Shown piece after piece: positions 36,005 through 43,941 of a stretch of DNA of 64,000 bases. The translations under genes and the position numbers were made by a program. The stretch covers positions 1-64,000 of the forward strand of contig NZ_SJEE01000015.1 in assembly GCF_006937785.1 (NCBI RefSeq). The letters are read 5' to 3'. The stretch's first letter is position 1; each line of letters begins with the position of its first letter. The notes beneath the pieces are model-generated. The model saw only the letters and a list, made by a program, of their open reading frames with translations, was not told the origin of the DNA and did not search any database. This DNA is from Pseudanabaena sp. UWO311. GTDB lineage: Bacteria > Cyanobacteriota > Cyanobacteriia > Pseudanabaenales > Pseudanabaenaceae.

Positions 36005-37024
36005 ATGAGAAGACTATACTTTTTGCTGCCAGGAACTACAAATAAATTTGCTTGCGGCGGGTTGTGGGCAGAGCTAAAAACCTTGGAATTAGTCAAAAAA
36101 GTTTGTGCTGCGGAAGTCGTCACCTATCGCCAGCGCGAAAAAGAGCATCTTTGGCTGGATGATTTATTGGATTCAGATGATACGTTTCGAGCTTTAGATG
36201 ATGCAATTTTTGTGATGAGCTGGGGATTTGATGTTGTTAAACTTGCGCCAAAGTTAAAGCGTTTGAATGCAATTTATCACGCCCATAGCGCAGGTTATGG
36301 CTTTAATTTACCAGCGAGTGTGCCAATTATTACGGTGAGTCGCAATACTCTCGGCTATTGGGGACAGCGATCGCCACATTCGTTAATTTATTATTTACCT
36401 AACGAGATCTCCAGTAAGTTTCAAAATCAAGAAAATAGTCATTGGAGCGATCGCGATATTGATGTGCTGGTGCAGGCGCGAAAATCCTCAAGTTATTTGA
36501 TGAACCAATTAATTCCTGCCTTGCAAAAGCAATGTCGAGTTGAAGTAATTGATCATTATGTTGAAGATCTGGAAGGATTATTTAATCGTGCGAAGGTCTA
36601 TCTCTATGACTCAGCAGAATATTGGGCTGTACAGAATGTAACCGAAGGATTTGGCTTGCAGCCAATGGAAGCTCTGGCTTGTGGCTGTCAAGTTTTTTCT
36701 AGTGTCAATCATGGCTTGTCTGATTATTTAGATCCTGCTTTCAACTGTTACAAGATTGCAGGATACTCACTAGAGTTTGATATGCATCGCATTCTTAGGG
36801 TAATTCAAACCAATCAAAAATTGTCTTTATCGCCAACTGTATTAGATGAATATCGTGCTGAAAATATCATCAAGCGATTAGAAGTGATTTTGATCGAGCT
36901 AAACGAATTTTTTGATCACAAGCAGTTATATCAAAGCAATATTCCCGAATTAGATTATTGGCAAGTGGTGAAGCTGCGATCGCAAAGAGTATGGACAAAA
37001 GTACTTAAACGTTTGCAGCCATAG
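36005..37024 (+). CDS. Glycosyltransferase (GT-B fold, family 1/4-like)
   Basis: A 339-residue protein. The N-terminus MRRLYFLLPGTTNKFACGGLWAELKTLEL is an acceptor-side Rossmann start with a glycine loop. The C-terminal donor motif is VTEGFGLQPMEALACGCQVFSS. Cyanobacterial relatives are annotated as glycosyltransferases; donor and acceptor are unknown. It ends 13 bp before the next hairpin. A divergent promoter is shared with the small membrane protein. Confidence 0.75.
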   Translation: MRRLYFLLPGTTNKFACGGLWAELKTLELVKKVCAAEVVTYRQREKEHLWLDDLLDSDDTFRALDDAIFVMSWGFDVVKLAPKLKRLNAIYHAHSAGYGFNLPASVPIITVSRNTLGYWGQRSPHSLIYYLPNEISSKFQNQENSHWSDRDIDVLVQARKSSSYLMNQLIPALQKQCRVEVIDHYVEDLEGLFNRAKVYLYDSAEYWAVQNVTEGFGLQPMEALACGCQVFSSVNHGLSDYLDPAFNCYKIAGYSLEFDMHRILRVIQTNQKLSLSPTVLDEYRAENIIKRLEVILIELNEFFDHKQLYQSNIPELDYWQVVKLRSQRVWTKVLKRLQP

Positions 37025-37035
37025 CAAAGTTTTGC

Positions 37036-37090
37036 AAAACCCAAAAGATAAGTGGCGGTGCTACGCACCGCCACTTATCTTTTGGGTTTT
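37036..37090. terminator. 26-bp perfect hairpin, apex GGCGGTGC-TAC-GCACCGCC
   Basis: Arms starting AAAACCCAAAAGATAAGT between the convergent glycosyltransferase and thiG genes. The apex differs from GGCGGCGC by a compensated pair (T-A in place of C-G). Confidence 0.8.
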
Positions 37091-37110
37091 ATGCTATGCA
37101 ACCCTATTCC

Positions 37111-37974
37111 TTAAGATACTAATCCAGTTAGTGGTGAACTGGCGCTAGCATAAGCTTTGACAGGAATTCTTCCCGACAGATAGGCGGCGCGACCTGCCTC
37201 AGTTGCCATGCCCATCGCCCGACCCATTGCCACAGGATTATTCGCACAGGCGATCGCGGTATTTACCAACAAGGCTGATGCACCCATTTCCATTGCTGCT
37301 GCGGCTTCGCTAGGTACGCCGATACCAGCATCGACCACGACGGGAATCTTGGATTCTTCGATGATGATCGCGATATTTGCGGCATTGTTAATACCCTGCC
37401 CTGAACCAATGGGTGATCCAAGAGGCATCACCGTTACACAACCAATTTCTTCGAGAGTTTTTGCCAATCGGGGATCGGCGTTGATATAGGGTAAAACTGC
37501 AAAGCCTTCTTTAACTAACTGTTCAGCAGCTTTACAAGTACCAAGGGGATCGGGGAGTAAATATTTGAGATCAGGGATTACTTCTAGCTTTACAAAATTA
37601 TTATCTTCTTGCCCCAAAATCTTTGCCATCTCGCGCCCCAGTCTTGCCACGCGCACCGCTTCATCGGCAGTTTGACAGCCAGCAGTGTTGGGCAATAGCC
37701 AATATTTGCTCCAGTCGATCGCTTCAGCAAGTCCTTCGTGCCCCGCAGCATTAGTTTGGACACGGCGCACCGCCACAGTCACAATCTCGCAGCCACTGGC
37801 AATGATCGCCTGACGCATTATCTCGAAGTTGGCATATTTTCCTGAGCCAGTCATTAAGCGAGATCGGAACTTACGCCCTGCAATTTCGAGCAGATCGCCT
37901 GATGGTTCAGCAATATCAGGGTTTGGGCTATTTATCGTGAAAATTGGGTTGAAAGAAGGTGAAGAGGCGATCAT
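37111..37974 (-). CDS. thiG: Thiazole synthase ThiG
   Basis: A 287-residue TIM-barrel enzyme that forms thiazole phosphate for thiamine synthesis from DXP, ThiS-thiocarboxylate and dehydroglycine. Family motifs: [23 protein letters not shown], the active-site region VKLEVIPD and [14 protein letters not shown], and [28 protein letters not shown]. An N-terminal extension of about 25 residues precedes the domain. No ThiS or ThiO gene is adjacent. It is convergent with the glycosyltransferase. Confidence 0.95.
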   Translation of the reverse strand: MIASSPSFNPIFTINSPNPDIAEPSGDLLEIAGRKFRSRLMTGSGKYANFEIMRQAIIASGCEIVTVAVRRVQTNAAGHEGLAEAIDWSKYWLLPNTAGCQTADEAVRVARLGREMAKILGQEDNNFVKLEVIPDLKYLLPDPLGTCKAAEQLVKEGFAVLPYINADPRLAKTLEEIGCVTVMPLGSPIGSGQGINNAANIAIIIEESKIPVVVDAGIGVPSEAAAAMEMGASALLVNTAIACANNPVAMGRAMGMATEAGRAAYLSGRIPVKAYASASSPLTGLVS

Positions 37975-38006
37975 ATCAAGGGATTAAAAGGTTATTGGCA
38001 AATTTT

Positions 38007-38040
38007 TGGTAATAAATCTGCTGACGCAGATTTATTACCA
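38007..38040. repeat. 15-bp hairpin, apex CTGC-TGAC-GCAG
   Basis: Arms TGGTAATAAATCTGC and complement in the divergent thiG-atpC spacer. Not at a gene end, so a terminator role is unlikely. Confidence 0.6.
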
Positions 38041-38179
38041 TGCTAATCAATTTCAAGGATATACATTAGTTTGCGGTTTGAAGGCGCAATTTTTTATTAA
38101 GATACTTAGGATACTTAAGTGTCTTCTGTGATATTCCAAATTTTCCATAGTATTCAATAGCAAGTAGCAATTTAGTTTC

Positions 38180-39127
38180 ATGGCTAACCTCAAATCCATC
38201 CGCGATCGCATCGGCACTGTTAAGAATACTCGCAAGATAACTGAAGCAATGCGTCTTGTCGCAGCCGCAAAGGTCAGACGTGCTCAGCAGCAAGTTCTTG
38301 CCACTCGTCCTTTTGCCGATCGCCTCGCTCAAGTCCTATATCGTCTCCAGCAGCGCATCTCATTTGAAGATGTCAGTCTGCCTTTACTCGAAAAACGTCC
38401 TGTCAAAACCGTTGGTCTTCTGGTAATTTCAGGCGATCGTGGTCTTTGTGGTGGCTATAACTCAACCATTATCCGCCGCGCTGAAGCCCGTGCTAAAGAA
38501 TTAAAAGAACAAGGTATCAATTACACCTTTATCTTGGTTGGTCGTAAGGCGGCGCAATACTTTGCTCGTCGTGAGCAGCCGATCGCCGCTAAGTTCGTTA
38601 GCTTAAACCAAATTCCTAACGCAGCTGAAGCCAATGCGATCGAGGATGAGATTACCTCAGCATTTTTAGCTGGTGTAATTGATCGTGTTGAGTTAATCTA
38701 TACGCGCTTCGTATCTCTGATTAGCTCTCGCCCTGTCCTCCAAACTCTATTGCCTTTGGAACCTCAAGGACTAGAACCTCAAGACGATGAAATTTTCCGC
38801 CTAATTACCCGTGGTGGTAAATTCCAAGTAGAGCGCGAAAAGAGAGAAATTACTGTCAAGGAATTGCCAAAAGAATTGCTCTTTGAACAAAATCCTGAAC
38901 AAATCCTTGATGCTTTGTTACCTCTGTATCTGAGCAATCAAATCCTCCGCGCTTTGCAAGAATCCGTAGCTAGCGAACTTGCTGCTCGGATGACAGCGAT
39001 GAACAACGCTACTGAAAATGCAGGCGACCTAATTAAGTCCCTGACTTTGCAGTACAACAAAGCCCGCCAAGCCGCGATTACTCAAGAAATTCTGGAAGTA
39101 GTTGGTGGCGCAGCCGCTCTAACTTAA
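38180..39127 (+). CDS. atpC: ATP synthase F1 gamma subunit
   Basis: A 315-residue central-stalk subunit. The N-terminal helix [36 protein letters not shown] and the C-terminal helix ([36 protein letters not shown]) form the coiled shaft; [17 protein letters not shown] is the globular domain. The cyanobacterial insertion, lacking the redox cysteines of chloroplast gamma, is at about 195-225 ([17 protein letters not shown]). It is named atpC in cyanobacteria, atpG elsewhere. It is not preceded by atpA here, so it is detached from the main atp operon. Confidence 0.96.
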   Translation: MANLKSIRDRIGTVKNTRKITEAMRLVAAAKVRRAQQQVLATRPFADRLAQVLYRLQQRISFEDVSLPLLEKRPVKTVGLLVISGDRGLCGGYNSTIIRRAEARAKELKEQGINYTFILVGRKAAQYFARREQPIAAKFVSLNQIPNAAEANAIEDEITSAFLAGVIDRVELIYTRFVSLISSRPVLQTLLPLEPQGLEPQDDEIFRLITRGGKFQVEREKREITVKELPKELLFEQNPEQILDALLPLYLSNQILRALQESVASELAARMTAMNNATENAGDLIKSLTLQYNKARQAAITQEILEVVGGAAALT

Positions 39128-39131
39128 ACCC

Positions 39132-39160
39132 AAAAAGGCGGCGCATAGCGCCGCCTTTTT
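39132..39160. terminator. atpC terminator hairpin, apex GGCGGCGC-ATA-GCGCCGCC
   Basis: Perfect 13-bp stem AAAAAGGCGGCGC and complement with a following T run, 4 bp after the atpC stop. Confidence 0.85.
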
Positions 39161-39178
39161 TATTCTGGGGAAATTAAC

Positions 39179-39775
39179 ATGGCTTACAGTGACTTCAACC
39201 TATCTCGTGTTCGAGAGACTTTTGCGCTAGTTGTTGAAGAGCCAAAAAGTCTTTTTCTCAATATTTTGCCAACTACGGCTAGTGATTATTTAATTACTAC
39301 GCTGGATGAAAACCTTGCATTAGCTACCGCGATCAATACCGAAAAAGCACGATCAGAAATGGTGATTGCACCTGTGCTCCTAGAGGTACGTCGTCAGCTC
39401 AATTATGAAATTGGGTTTTTCTCTGGTACAGAATTTAATATCGATCCGACACAAGGATTGACAGGTTACTGCGACTATATTCTCAGCGCGATCAAGGATT
39501 CCTATGAAGTGCGATCGCCTGTACTGATGTTGGTCGAAGCAAAAAATGAAAATATCAAATCGGGTTTGGGGCAATGTGCGGCAGAGATGATCGCTGCACA
39601 AATAGTAAATACGAAAACTGGTTTAGTTGATCAACCCGTTTATGGCTGTGTGACAACAGGGACAGATTGGAAATTTATGCAACTATGTGATCGCACTCTC
39701 AAAATTGATCAGCGAGATTATTTCATTAATGAGATCTTTACAATTTTGAGTATTCTTTTACTACCATTCCAATAA
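39179..39775 (+). CDS. Conserved hypothetical, PD-(D/E)XK-like
   Basis: A 198-residue soluble protein. The pattern SEMVIAPVLLEVRRQL...GYCDYILS...VLMLVEAKNENIKSGLGQCAAEMIAAQ, with an Asp followed by E-x-K, looks like a PD-(D/E)XK nuclease-fold core, but no nuclease family is recognised with certainty. Similar proteins are common in cyanobacteria. It begins 51 bp after atpC and is convergent with pyrD; both stops lie in one hairpin. Confidence 0.6.
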   Translation: MAYSDFNLSRVRETFALVVEEPKSLFLNILPTTASDYLITTLDENLALATAINTEKARSEMVIAPVLLEVRRQLNYEIGFFSGTEFNIDPTQGLTGYCDYILSAIKDSYEVRSPVLMLVEAKNENIKSGLGQCAAEMIAAQIVNTKTGLVDQPVYGCVTTGTDWKFMQLCDRTLKIDQRDYFINEIFTILSILLLPFQ

Positions 39776-39809
39776 GAAAAAGACGGGCAAAGCCCGCCTT
39801 TTTCTTATT
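39771..39809. terminator. Shared hairpin containing both convergent stop codons
   Basis: Arms AATAAGAAAAAGACGGGC and GCCCGCCTTTTTCTTATT with one mismatch. The left arm holds TAA of the upstream gene (39773-39775) and the right arm holds TAA of pyrD (39805-39807 on the minus strand). Confidence 0.8.
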
Positions 39810-40917
39810 TATGCGACATCCCGATCGCTTGTTGAATATTATCTAAGCCATTCGCTTCTAACTTGGCAACCAATCCTTTCAATATATTTTTGATGATCAT
39901 TGGCCCCTCATAGATTAAGCCCGTATAACCCTGCACGATCGCTGCCCCAGCCGTAATCTTTTGCCAAGCATCTTCCGCCGTGAAAATGCCTCCCACACCG
40001 ATGATCGGTAAACTTCCTTGAGTTGTTTGCCAGATGAGGTTGATCACTTCCAAAGAGCTATCGCGTACAGGTTTACCACTAATTCCACCTGCTTCCTCAG
40101 TGACAAGCTTCCCAGTAATGGACAAATGCGTAGTTGTTAAGTTTTGACGAGAAATCGTCGTGTTTGTAGCAATAATTCCTGCTACGTCATAGGTTTGACT
40201 CGCTTTGACTACCTCAACAATGTCAGCATCATTCAAGTCAGGGGCGATTTTTACTAAAATCGGTTTTTTCTGGGTGTTAATTGGATTTAGTTCTGCAAGA
40301 ATCGCGCATAGTTGATCGGTTGCTTGCAAGTCCCTCAAATTGGGCGTATTTGGTGAACTGACATTAACGACGAAATAATCTCCAAAATCATATAGCGATC
40401 GCAAGCTCTCGGCATAGTCTAGTTTTGCATCGGCGATCTCCGTAATTTTAGATTTGCCAAGATTAATGCCAAGGGGAATAGTCAGCTTATGGGTTTGCAA
40501 GTAATTTTTAAGATCAGTCGCTGTTGCTGCTGCACCACGATTATTAAAACCCATCCGATTTAAAACTGCGCGATCGCTGGGCAAGCGAAACAAACGCGGT
40601 TGTGGATTGCCAGACTGAGCATGGGCTGTAATCGTCCCCACTTCTGCAAAGCCAAATCCCAGATGCTCCCATGCGCCGATCGCTTCCGCATTTTTGTCAA
40701 AACCTGCCGCTAAGCCGACGGGATTCTCAAATTTAATGTTCCATAAGGTTTGCGATAGCCGCGAATCGCTATAGTAGAAGGTAGACTTAGCGATCGCTTG
40801 CAGAATTGGAGATTCACTAATTCGGTGACAAGTGGCGATCGCCAAATGATGCGCAGCTTCAGGATCGAGTGAAAATAAAAGGGGGCGTACCCCATATTGG
40901 TAGGCAACACTTAGCAT
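39805..40917 (-). CDS. pyrD: Dihydroorotate dehydrogenase (quinone), class 2
   Basis: A 370-residue FMN enzyme that oxidises dihydroorotate to orotate in pyrimidine synthesis and passes electrons to quinone. The class 2 N-terminal extension (MLSVAYQYGVRPLLFSLDPEAAHHLA) serves membrane association. Motifs: FENPVGLAAGFDKNAEAIGAW, NRMGFNNRGA, VVNVSSPNTPNL (with the catalytic Ser) and IGVGGIFTAEDAWQKI. Full length. ATG 40917 is confirmed. It is divergent from gvpG. Confidence 0.95.
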   Translation of the reverse strand: MLSVAYQYGVRPLLFSLDPEAAHHLAIATCHRISESPILQAIAKSTFYYSDSRLSQTLWNIKFENPVGLAAGFDKNAEAIGAWEHLGFGFAEVGTITAHAQSGNPQPRLFRLPSDRAVLNRMGFNNRGAAATATDLKNYLQTHKLTIPLGINLGKSKITEIADAKLDYAESLRSLYDFGDYFVVNVSSPNTPNLRDLQATDQLCAILAELNPINTQKKPILVKIAPDLNDADIVEVVKASQTYDVAGIIATNTTISRQNLTTTHLSITGKLVTEEAGGISGKPVRDSSLEVINLIWQTTQGSLPIIGVGGIFTAEDAWQKITAGAAIVQGYTGLIYEGPMIIKNILKGLVAKLEANGLDNIQQAIGMSHK

Positions 40918-40988
40918 AGGTTTAGTTTATGAGGCTGTTTTACAAAATCCGTCAGCCTGCAATCAGAAATTAAGGAGTACATTTCCCA

Positions 40989-41216
40989 ATGATATGGCAA
41001 CTACTGACAGCACCCCTTGATGGACTAGTCTGGATCGCGGAACAAATCGAAGAAAGGGCGACTACTGAGTTAGAAAAAACCGAAAATCTTCAAAAAAGGC
41101 TCACTACTTTACAACTAAAGTTCGATCTTGGTGATATCAGTGAAGAAGATTTTATGGCTCAAGAACAAGAGATTTTAGAAGCAATGGAAGCAGAAATGGA
41201 CGAAAACAATGAATAA
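40989..41216 (+). CDS. gvpG: Gas vesicle protein GvpG
   Basis: A 75-residue acidic, helical protein. The N-terminus MIWQLLTAPLDGLVWIAEQIEERATTELE and the following LKFDLGDISEEDFMAQEQEILEAME match GvpG closely. GvpG is an accessory factor for gas vesicle assembly and is usually inside a gvp cluster with gvpF, gvpV and gvpW. Here its neighbours are pyrD and a pentapeptide protein, and no other gvp gene is in the window. A good ribosome-binding site (AAGGAG, 40971-40976) precedes ATG 40989. Confidence 0.85.
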   Translation: MIWQLLTAPLDGLVWIAEQIEERATTELEKTENLQKRLTTLQLKFDLGDISEEDFMAQEQEILEAMEAEMDENNE

Positions 41217-41291
41217 GATATAGTGCTGTGCGCTATACCTTATTCCAATAATTTAGTTGTGCGCGGCTTTGCCATGCGCAACTAAATTATT
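41212..41291. terminator. Two tandem hairpins after gvpG
   Basis: Hairpin 1 (41212-41244, AATAAGATATAGTGC arm, two wobble or mismatch pairs) contains the gvpG stop. Hairpin 2 (41247-41291, AATAATTTAGTTGTGCGC arm) follows after 2 bases. Both end in GCGC-type apices. Confidence 0.7.
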
Positions 41292-41343
41292 AACGCCTTT
41301 TTAGGGGGAAGGGATTATTTATTAAACAAATGGTGGAAACTTA

Positions 41344-42075
41344 ATGGAAGTAAGTGAATTAATCAATAGCTACCATGCAGGTCGTCGCAACTTTGCGGGA
41401 GTAAATCTTAGCAGAACGGATATGAATGGTATTGACTTGAGTCATGCCGACCTCAGTGGTGCAAATCTGAGTGAATCCAGTCTCTATGGTGCAAACTTAA
41501 GCAATGCCAAGCTTAATGGTGCTGACTTTAATGGTGCTAAGCTCTATCGAGCCAATCTCGTCAGCGCTAATTTTAGTGGTGCTGACTTAGGAGAAGCAGA
41601 TCTTAGCGAAGCAAATCTTAGTGATGCCAGACTTTATGGCGTGAATTTATATGGAGCAATTCTGAACAAAGCGAAATTGCCTCGCGCCAAACTAACAGGA
41701 GCAAATATGGGCAAGGCAAAACTAAATCGAGCCGATCTGAGTGAGGCGATTCTCAGGGATGCAAGGTTATTTGGAGCGAACCTGAATGAAGCTATGCTAC
41801 AACGTGCCGATCTCAGTCGAGCGAGTCTCAATGGCGCAAACCTGAATAAAGCGATGCTTTCTGAGGTTGATTTGACCTTTGCGAGCTTGTATGGAGCTAG
41901 TCTATGTGATGCTGATCTCAGCGAAGCTGATTTGACTAGTGCTAATCTTCAAGGCTCTGACTTAACCCGTGTGAATTTCTATAAGGCGAACTTAAGTAAA
42001 TCAAAAATGGCTGATGCCTCCACTGAGGGAATGCTTACAAAAGAGGCAAATCTATCAGGCATTATCTGGTCATAA
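41344..42075 (+). CDS. Pentapeptide-repeat protein
   Basis: A 243-residue protein made almost wholly of about 40 A(D/N)LxX pentapeptide units, forming a right-handed quadrilateral beta helix. It starts MEVSELINSYHAGRRNFAGV, the usual cap of cyanobacterial members, and ends NLSGIIWS. There is no signal peptide. Function is unknown; some relatives mimic DNA or bind regulators. It is convergent with cobH over a shared hairpin. Confidence 0.9.
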   Translation: MEVSELINSYHAGRRNFAGVNLSRTDMNGIDLSHADLSGANLSESSLYGANLSNAKLNGADFNGAKLYRANLVSANFSGADLGEADLSEANLSDARLYGVNLYGAILNKAKLPRAKLTGANMGKAKLNRADLSEAILRDARLFGANLNEAMLQRADLSRASLNGANLNKAMLSEVDLTFASLYGASLCDADLSEADLTSANLQGSDLTRVNFYKANLSKSKMADASTEGMLTKEANLSGIIWS

Positions 42076-42077
42076 AA

Positions 42078-42108
42078 TAGAGACAAACACCTTCGGTGTT
42101 TGTCTCTA
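42078..42108. terminator. 14-bp perfect hairpin, loop TTC
   Basis: Arms TAGAGACAAACACC and complement between convergent genes. Its right end enters the last codons of cobH (stop 42106-42108). Confidence 0.75.
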
Positions 42109-42723
42109 TAATTTATTGCCGTAGGCTTGCCATGCCAAGCTGACCAGAGAATTGAATATGGCTGCCGCTGCGATCGCATTGCCTTTACGACCATCGACGC
42201 GAATATGGGGAATTAATGAATCATTTAAGCGAGACTTAATAACATCAGTATCAATAAAACCAGCAGGAGTACCAATTACCAACGCAGGCTTGACATCCTC
42301 CATTTCGATCAAATCCACTAGAGTCGCCAATGCTGTTTGAGACTCACCAATTACAAAAATGGCTTCGGGATAACGTTTTGCCAAAGTTTCGATCCCCCAA
42401 GCTGCTTGCGTTTTACCTTTTTGGGGACGAGTGATTGCTTCTACGCCGCAATAAATGGGATTCGCGAAAGTATCACAGATTTTTGGAAAGATGGCAGCTT
42501 GTACAGTCGGCACATCGACGATAATTGTTGTACGGGTAGCAAGGGCTGCGGCTCCAGCCTGTAAAGCTTGCTCAGAGAACCTGACAAGATTTTTATATTC
42601 AAAATCTGCGGTGGCATAAATTACTTGGCGCACAATTTCATATTCGGCTGGTGAAAGTGAGTGTTCACCAATCTCGTTGTCGATTATTGCTAGGCTTTGT
42701 GCGTCCGTAGTATGCCATTCCAT
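42106..42723 (-). CDS. cobH: Precorrin-8X / cobalt-precorrin-8 methylmutase
   Basis: A 205-residue enzyme (CobH/CbiC) that moves the C-11 methyl group to C-12 in corrin synthesis, giving hydrogenobyrinic or cobyrinic acid. Motifs: MEWHTTDAQSLAIIDNEIG with the N-terminal pattern of the family, AATRTTIIVDV and the C-terminal VDGRKGNAIAAAAIFNSLVSL. Full length. Cyanobacteria make pseudocobalamin, so the CbiC designation is equally valid. It stands alone. Confidence 0.92.
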   Translation of the reverse strand: MEWHTTDAQSLAIIDNEIGEHSLSPAEYEIVRQVIYATADFEYKNLVRFSEQALQAGAAALATRTTIIVDVPTVQAAIFPKICDTFANPIYCGVEAITRPQKGKTQAAWGIETLAKRYPEAIFVIGESQTALATLVDLIEMEDVKPALVIGTPAGFIDTDVIKSRLNDSLIPHIRVDGRKGNAIAAAAIFNSLVSLAWQAYGNKL

Positions 42724-42789
42724 AAAATTATGCGATTACCGTAGTTTAGTCATATAGCATTCAGCTAAGACCGTACCATATTTTCGATA

Positions 42790-42860
42790 ACGTCCCAGAT
42801 TAATAAATAGTGTAAGGCGGCGCTTCGCGCCGCCTTACACTATTTATTAATCTGGGACGT
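42790..42860. terminator. 34-bp perfect-stem hairpin containing the GGDEF gene stop
   Basis: Arms 42790-42823 and 42827-42860 pair without mismatch; apex AAGGCGGCGC-TTC-GCGCCGCCTT. The right arm carries the last three codons (Val-Pro-Asp) and TAA of the REC-GGDEF gene. The left arm mirrors that coding sequence. Confidence 0.9.
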
Positions 42861-43914
42861 ATGCATTTTGCCTGACACAGTTTCGACCTTCAGCTTTAGC
42901 AAGATATAGGGCGCGATCAGCTGATTTGAGTAAATGGAGCACTTCAAACCCATGCGCAGGAACAAGTGTTGCAACCCCGCAGCTAATCGTCACATGATCG
43001 GCGACTTTAGAGCAAGCGTGGGGCAATTGTAGCGATCGCACAATTTCTGTGGCACGAATCGCCACATTCAAAGCTCCTTCGGCATCGGTATTCGGCAAAA
43101 TAATTGCAAATTCTTCCCCTCCATACCGAGCGACCAAATCCGCAGGACGATTGGTGGATTTACTAATTGCATTGGCAATTTCCTGTAAGCAGCGATCGCC
43201 CTCTTGATGTCCGTAATTATCGTTATAGTTTTTAAAAAAATCGATGTCACATAACACCAATGAAAGAGGAATTTGTTCTCTATGCGATCGTTTACATTCT
43301 TGCTCTAGATATTCATCTAGACAGCGACGGTTAGCCACTTGGGTTAAGCCATCAATGGAGACCAATCTTCTTAATTCTTGGACAACAATTGCTAATTGTT
43401 GATTGGCTGATTCAAGCTGTTGGCGAAGATTAGCTTGATCGAGCAAACGACGTACCCTTTGACGCAAGACAGCCCAGTGAATTGGCTTAGTTACATAGTC
43501 CGAAGCTCCCACCTCATAGGCGCGATCTACAGACTCTCGATCTTCAAGGGCAGTGATAATTAATACGGGAGTATGATCGCCATTTGGCAGCTTTTGGAGA
43601 CGGGAACAACATTCAAATCCATCTAGAACTGGCATCATTGCATCCAGTAAAATTATATCTGGGTGAAATTCTTGATAAATTTTTAAAGCCTCCATGCCAT
43701 TAGTCGCTTCAACCACACGATAATTTTCGCGCTCCAAATACCGCACCAAGATTTTTCGCATGAAAGAATCATCATCTACAATTAAAATTAAATGAGGCTT
43801 AGATGATGGTGTTTCAAAAAAATTAGTTTTTTGACTTATTGTTAGGCTTGGATGCTTACTGCGATCACTATTTTCATCGGTGGTCATTACATGGTTAGAC
43901 GGTAAAATTGACAT
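42847..43914 (-). CDS. REC-GGDEF diguanylate cyclase response regulator
   Basis: A 355-residue regulator. After about 40 variable residues the receiver domain has D91 (IILLDAMMPVLDGFE) and KP (VTKPIHWA). A coiled coil of about 30 residues follows, then a GGDEF domain with the active-site loop ARYGGEEF and ISCGVATLVP. Phosphorylation should switch on synthesis of cyclic di-GMP. It starts 27 bp after the stop of the large hybrid kinase with the Hpt domain, so the two probably form one phosphorelay operon. Confidence 0.92.
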   Translation of the reverse strand: MSILPSNHVMTTDENSDRSKHPSLTISQKTNFFETPSSKPHLILIVDDDSFMRKILVRYLERENYRVVEATNGMEALKIYQEFHPDIILLDAMMPVLDGFECCSRLQKLPNGDHTPVLIITALEDRESVDRAYEVGASDYVTKPIHWAVLRQRVRRLLDQANLRQQLESANQQLAIVVQELRRLVSIDGLTQVANRRCLDEYLEQECKRSHREQIPLSLVLCDIDFFKNYNDNYGHQEGDRCLQEIANAISKSTNRPADLVARYGGEEFAIILPNTDAEGALNVAIRATEIVRSLQLPHACSKVADHVTISCGVATLVPAHGFEVLHLLKSADRALYLAKAEGRNCVRQNAYVPD

Positions 43915-43941
43915 TAATAGATATGCGTCTACCTGAAGAGT

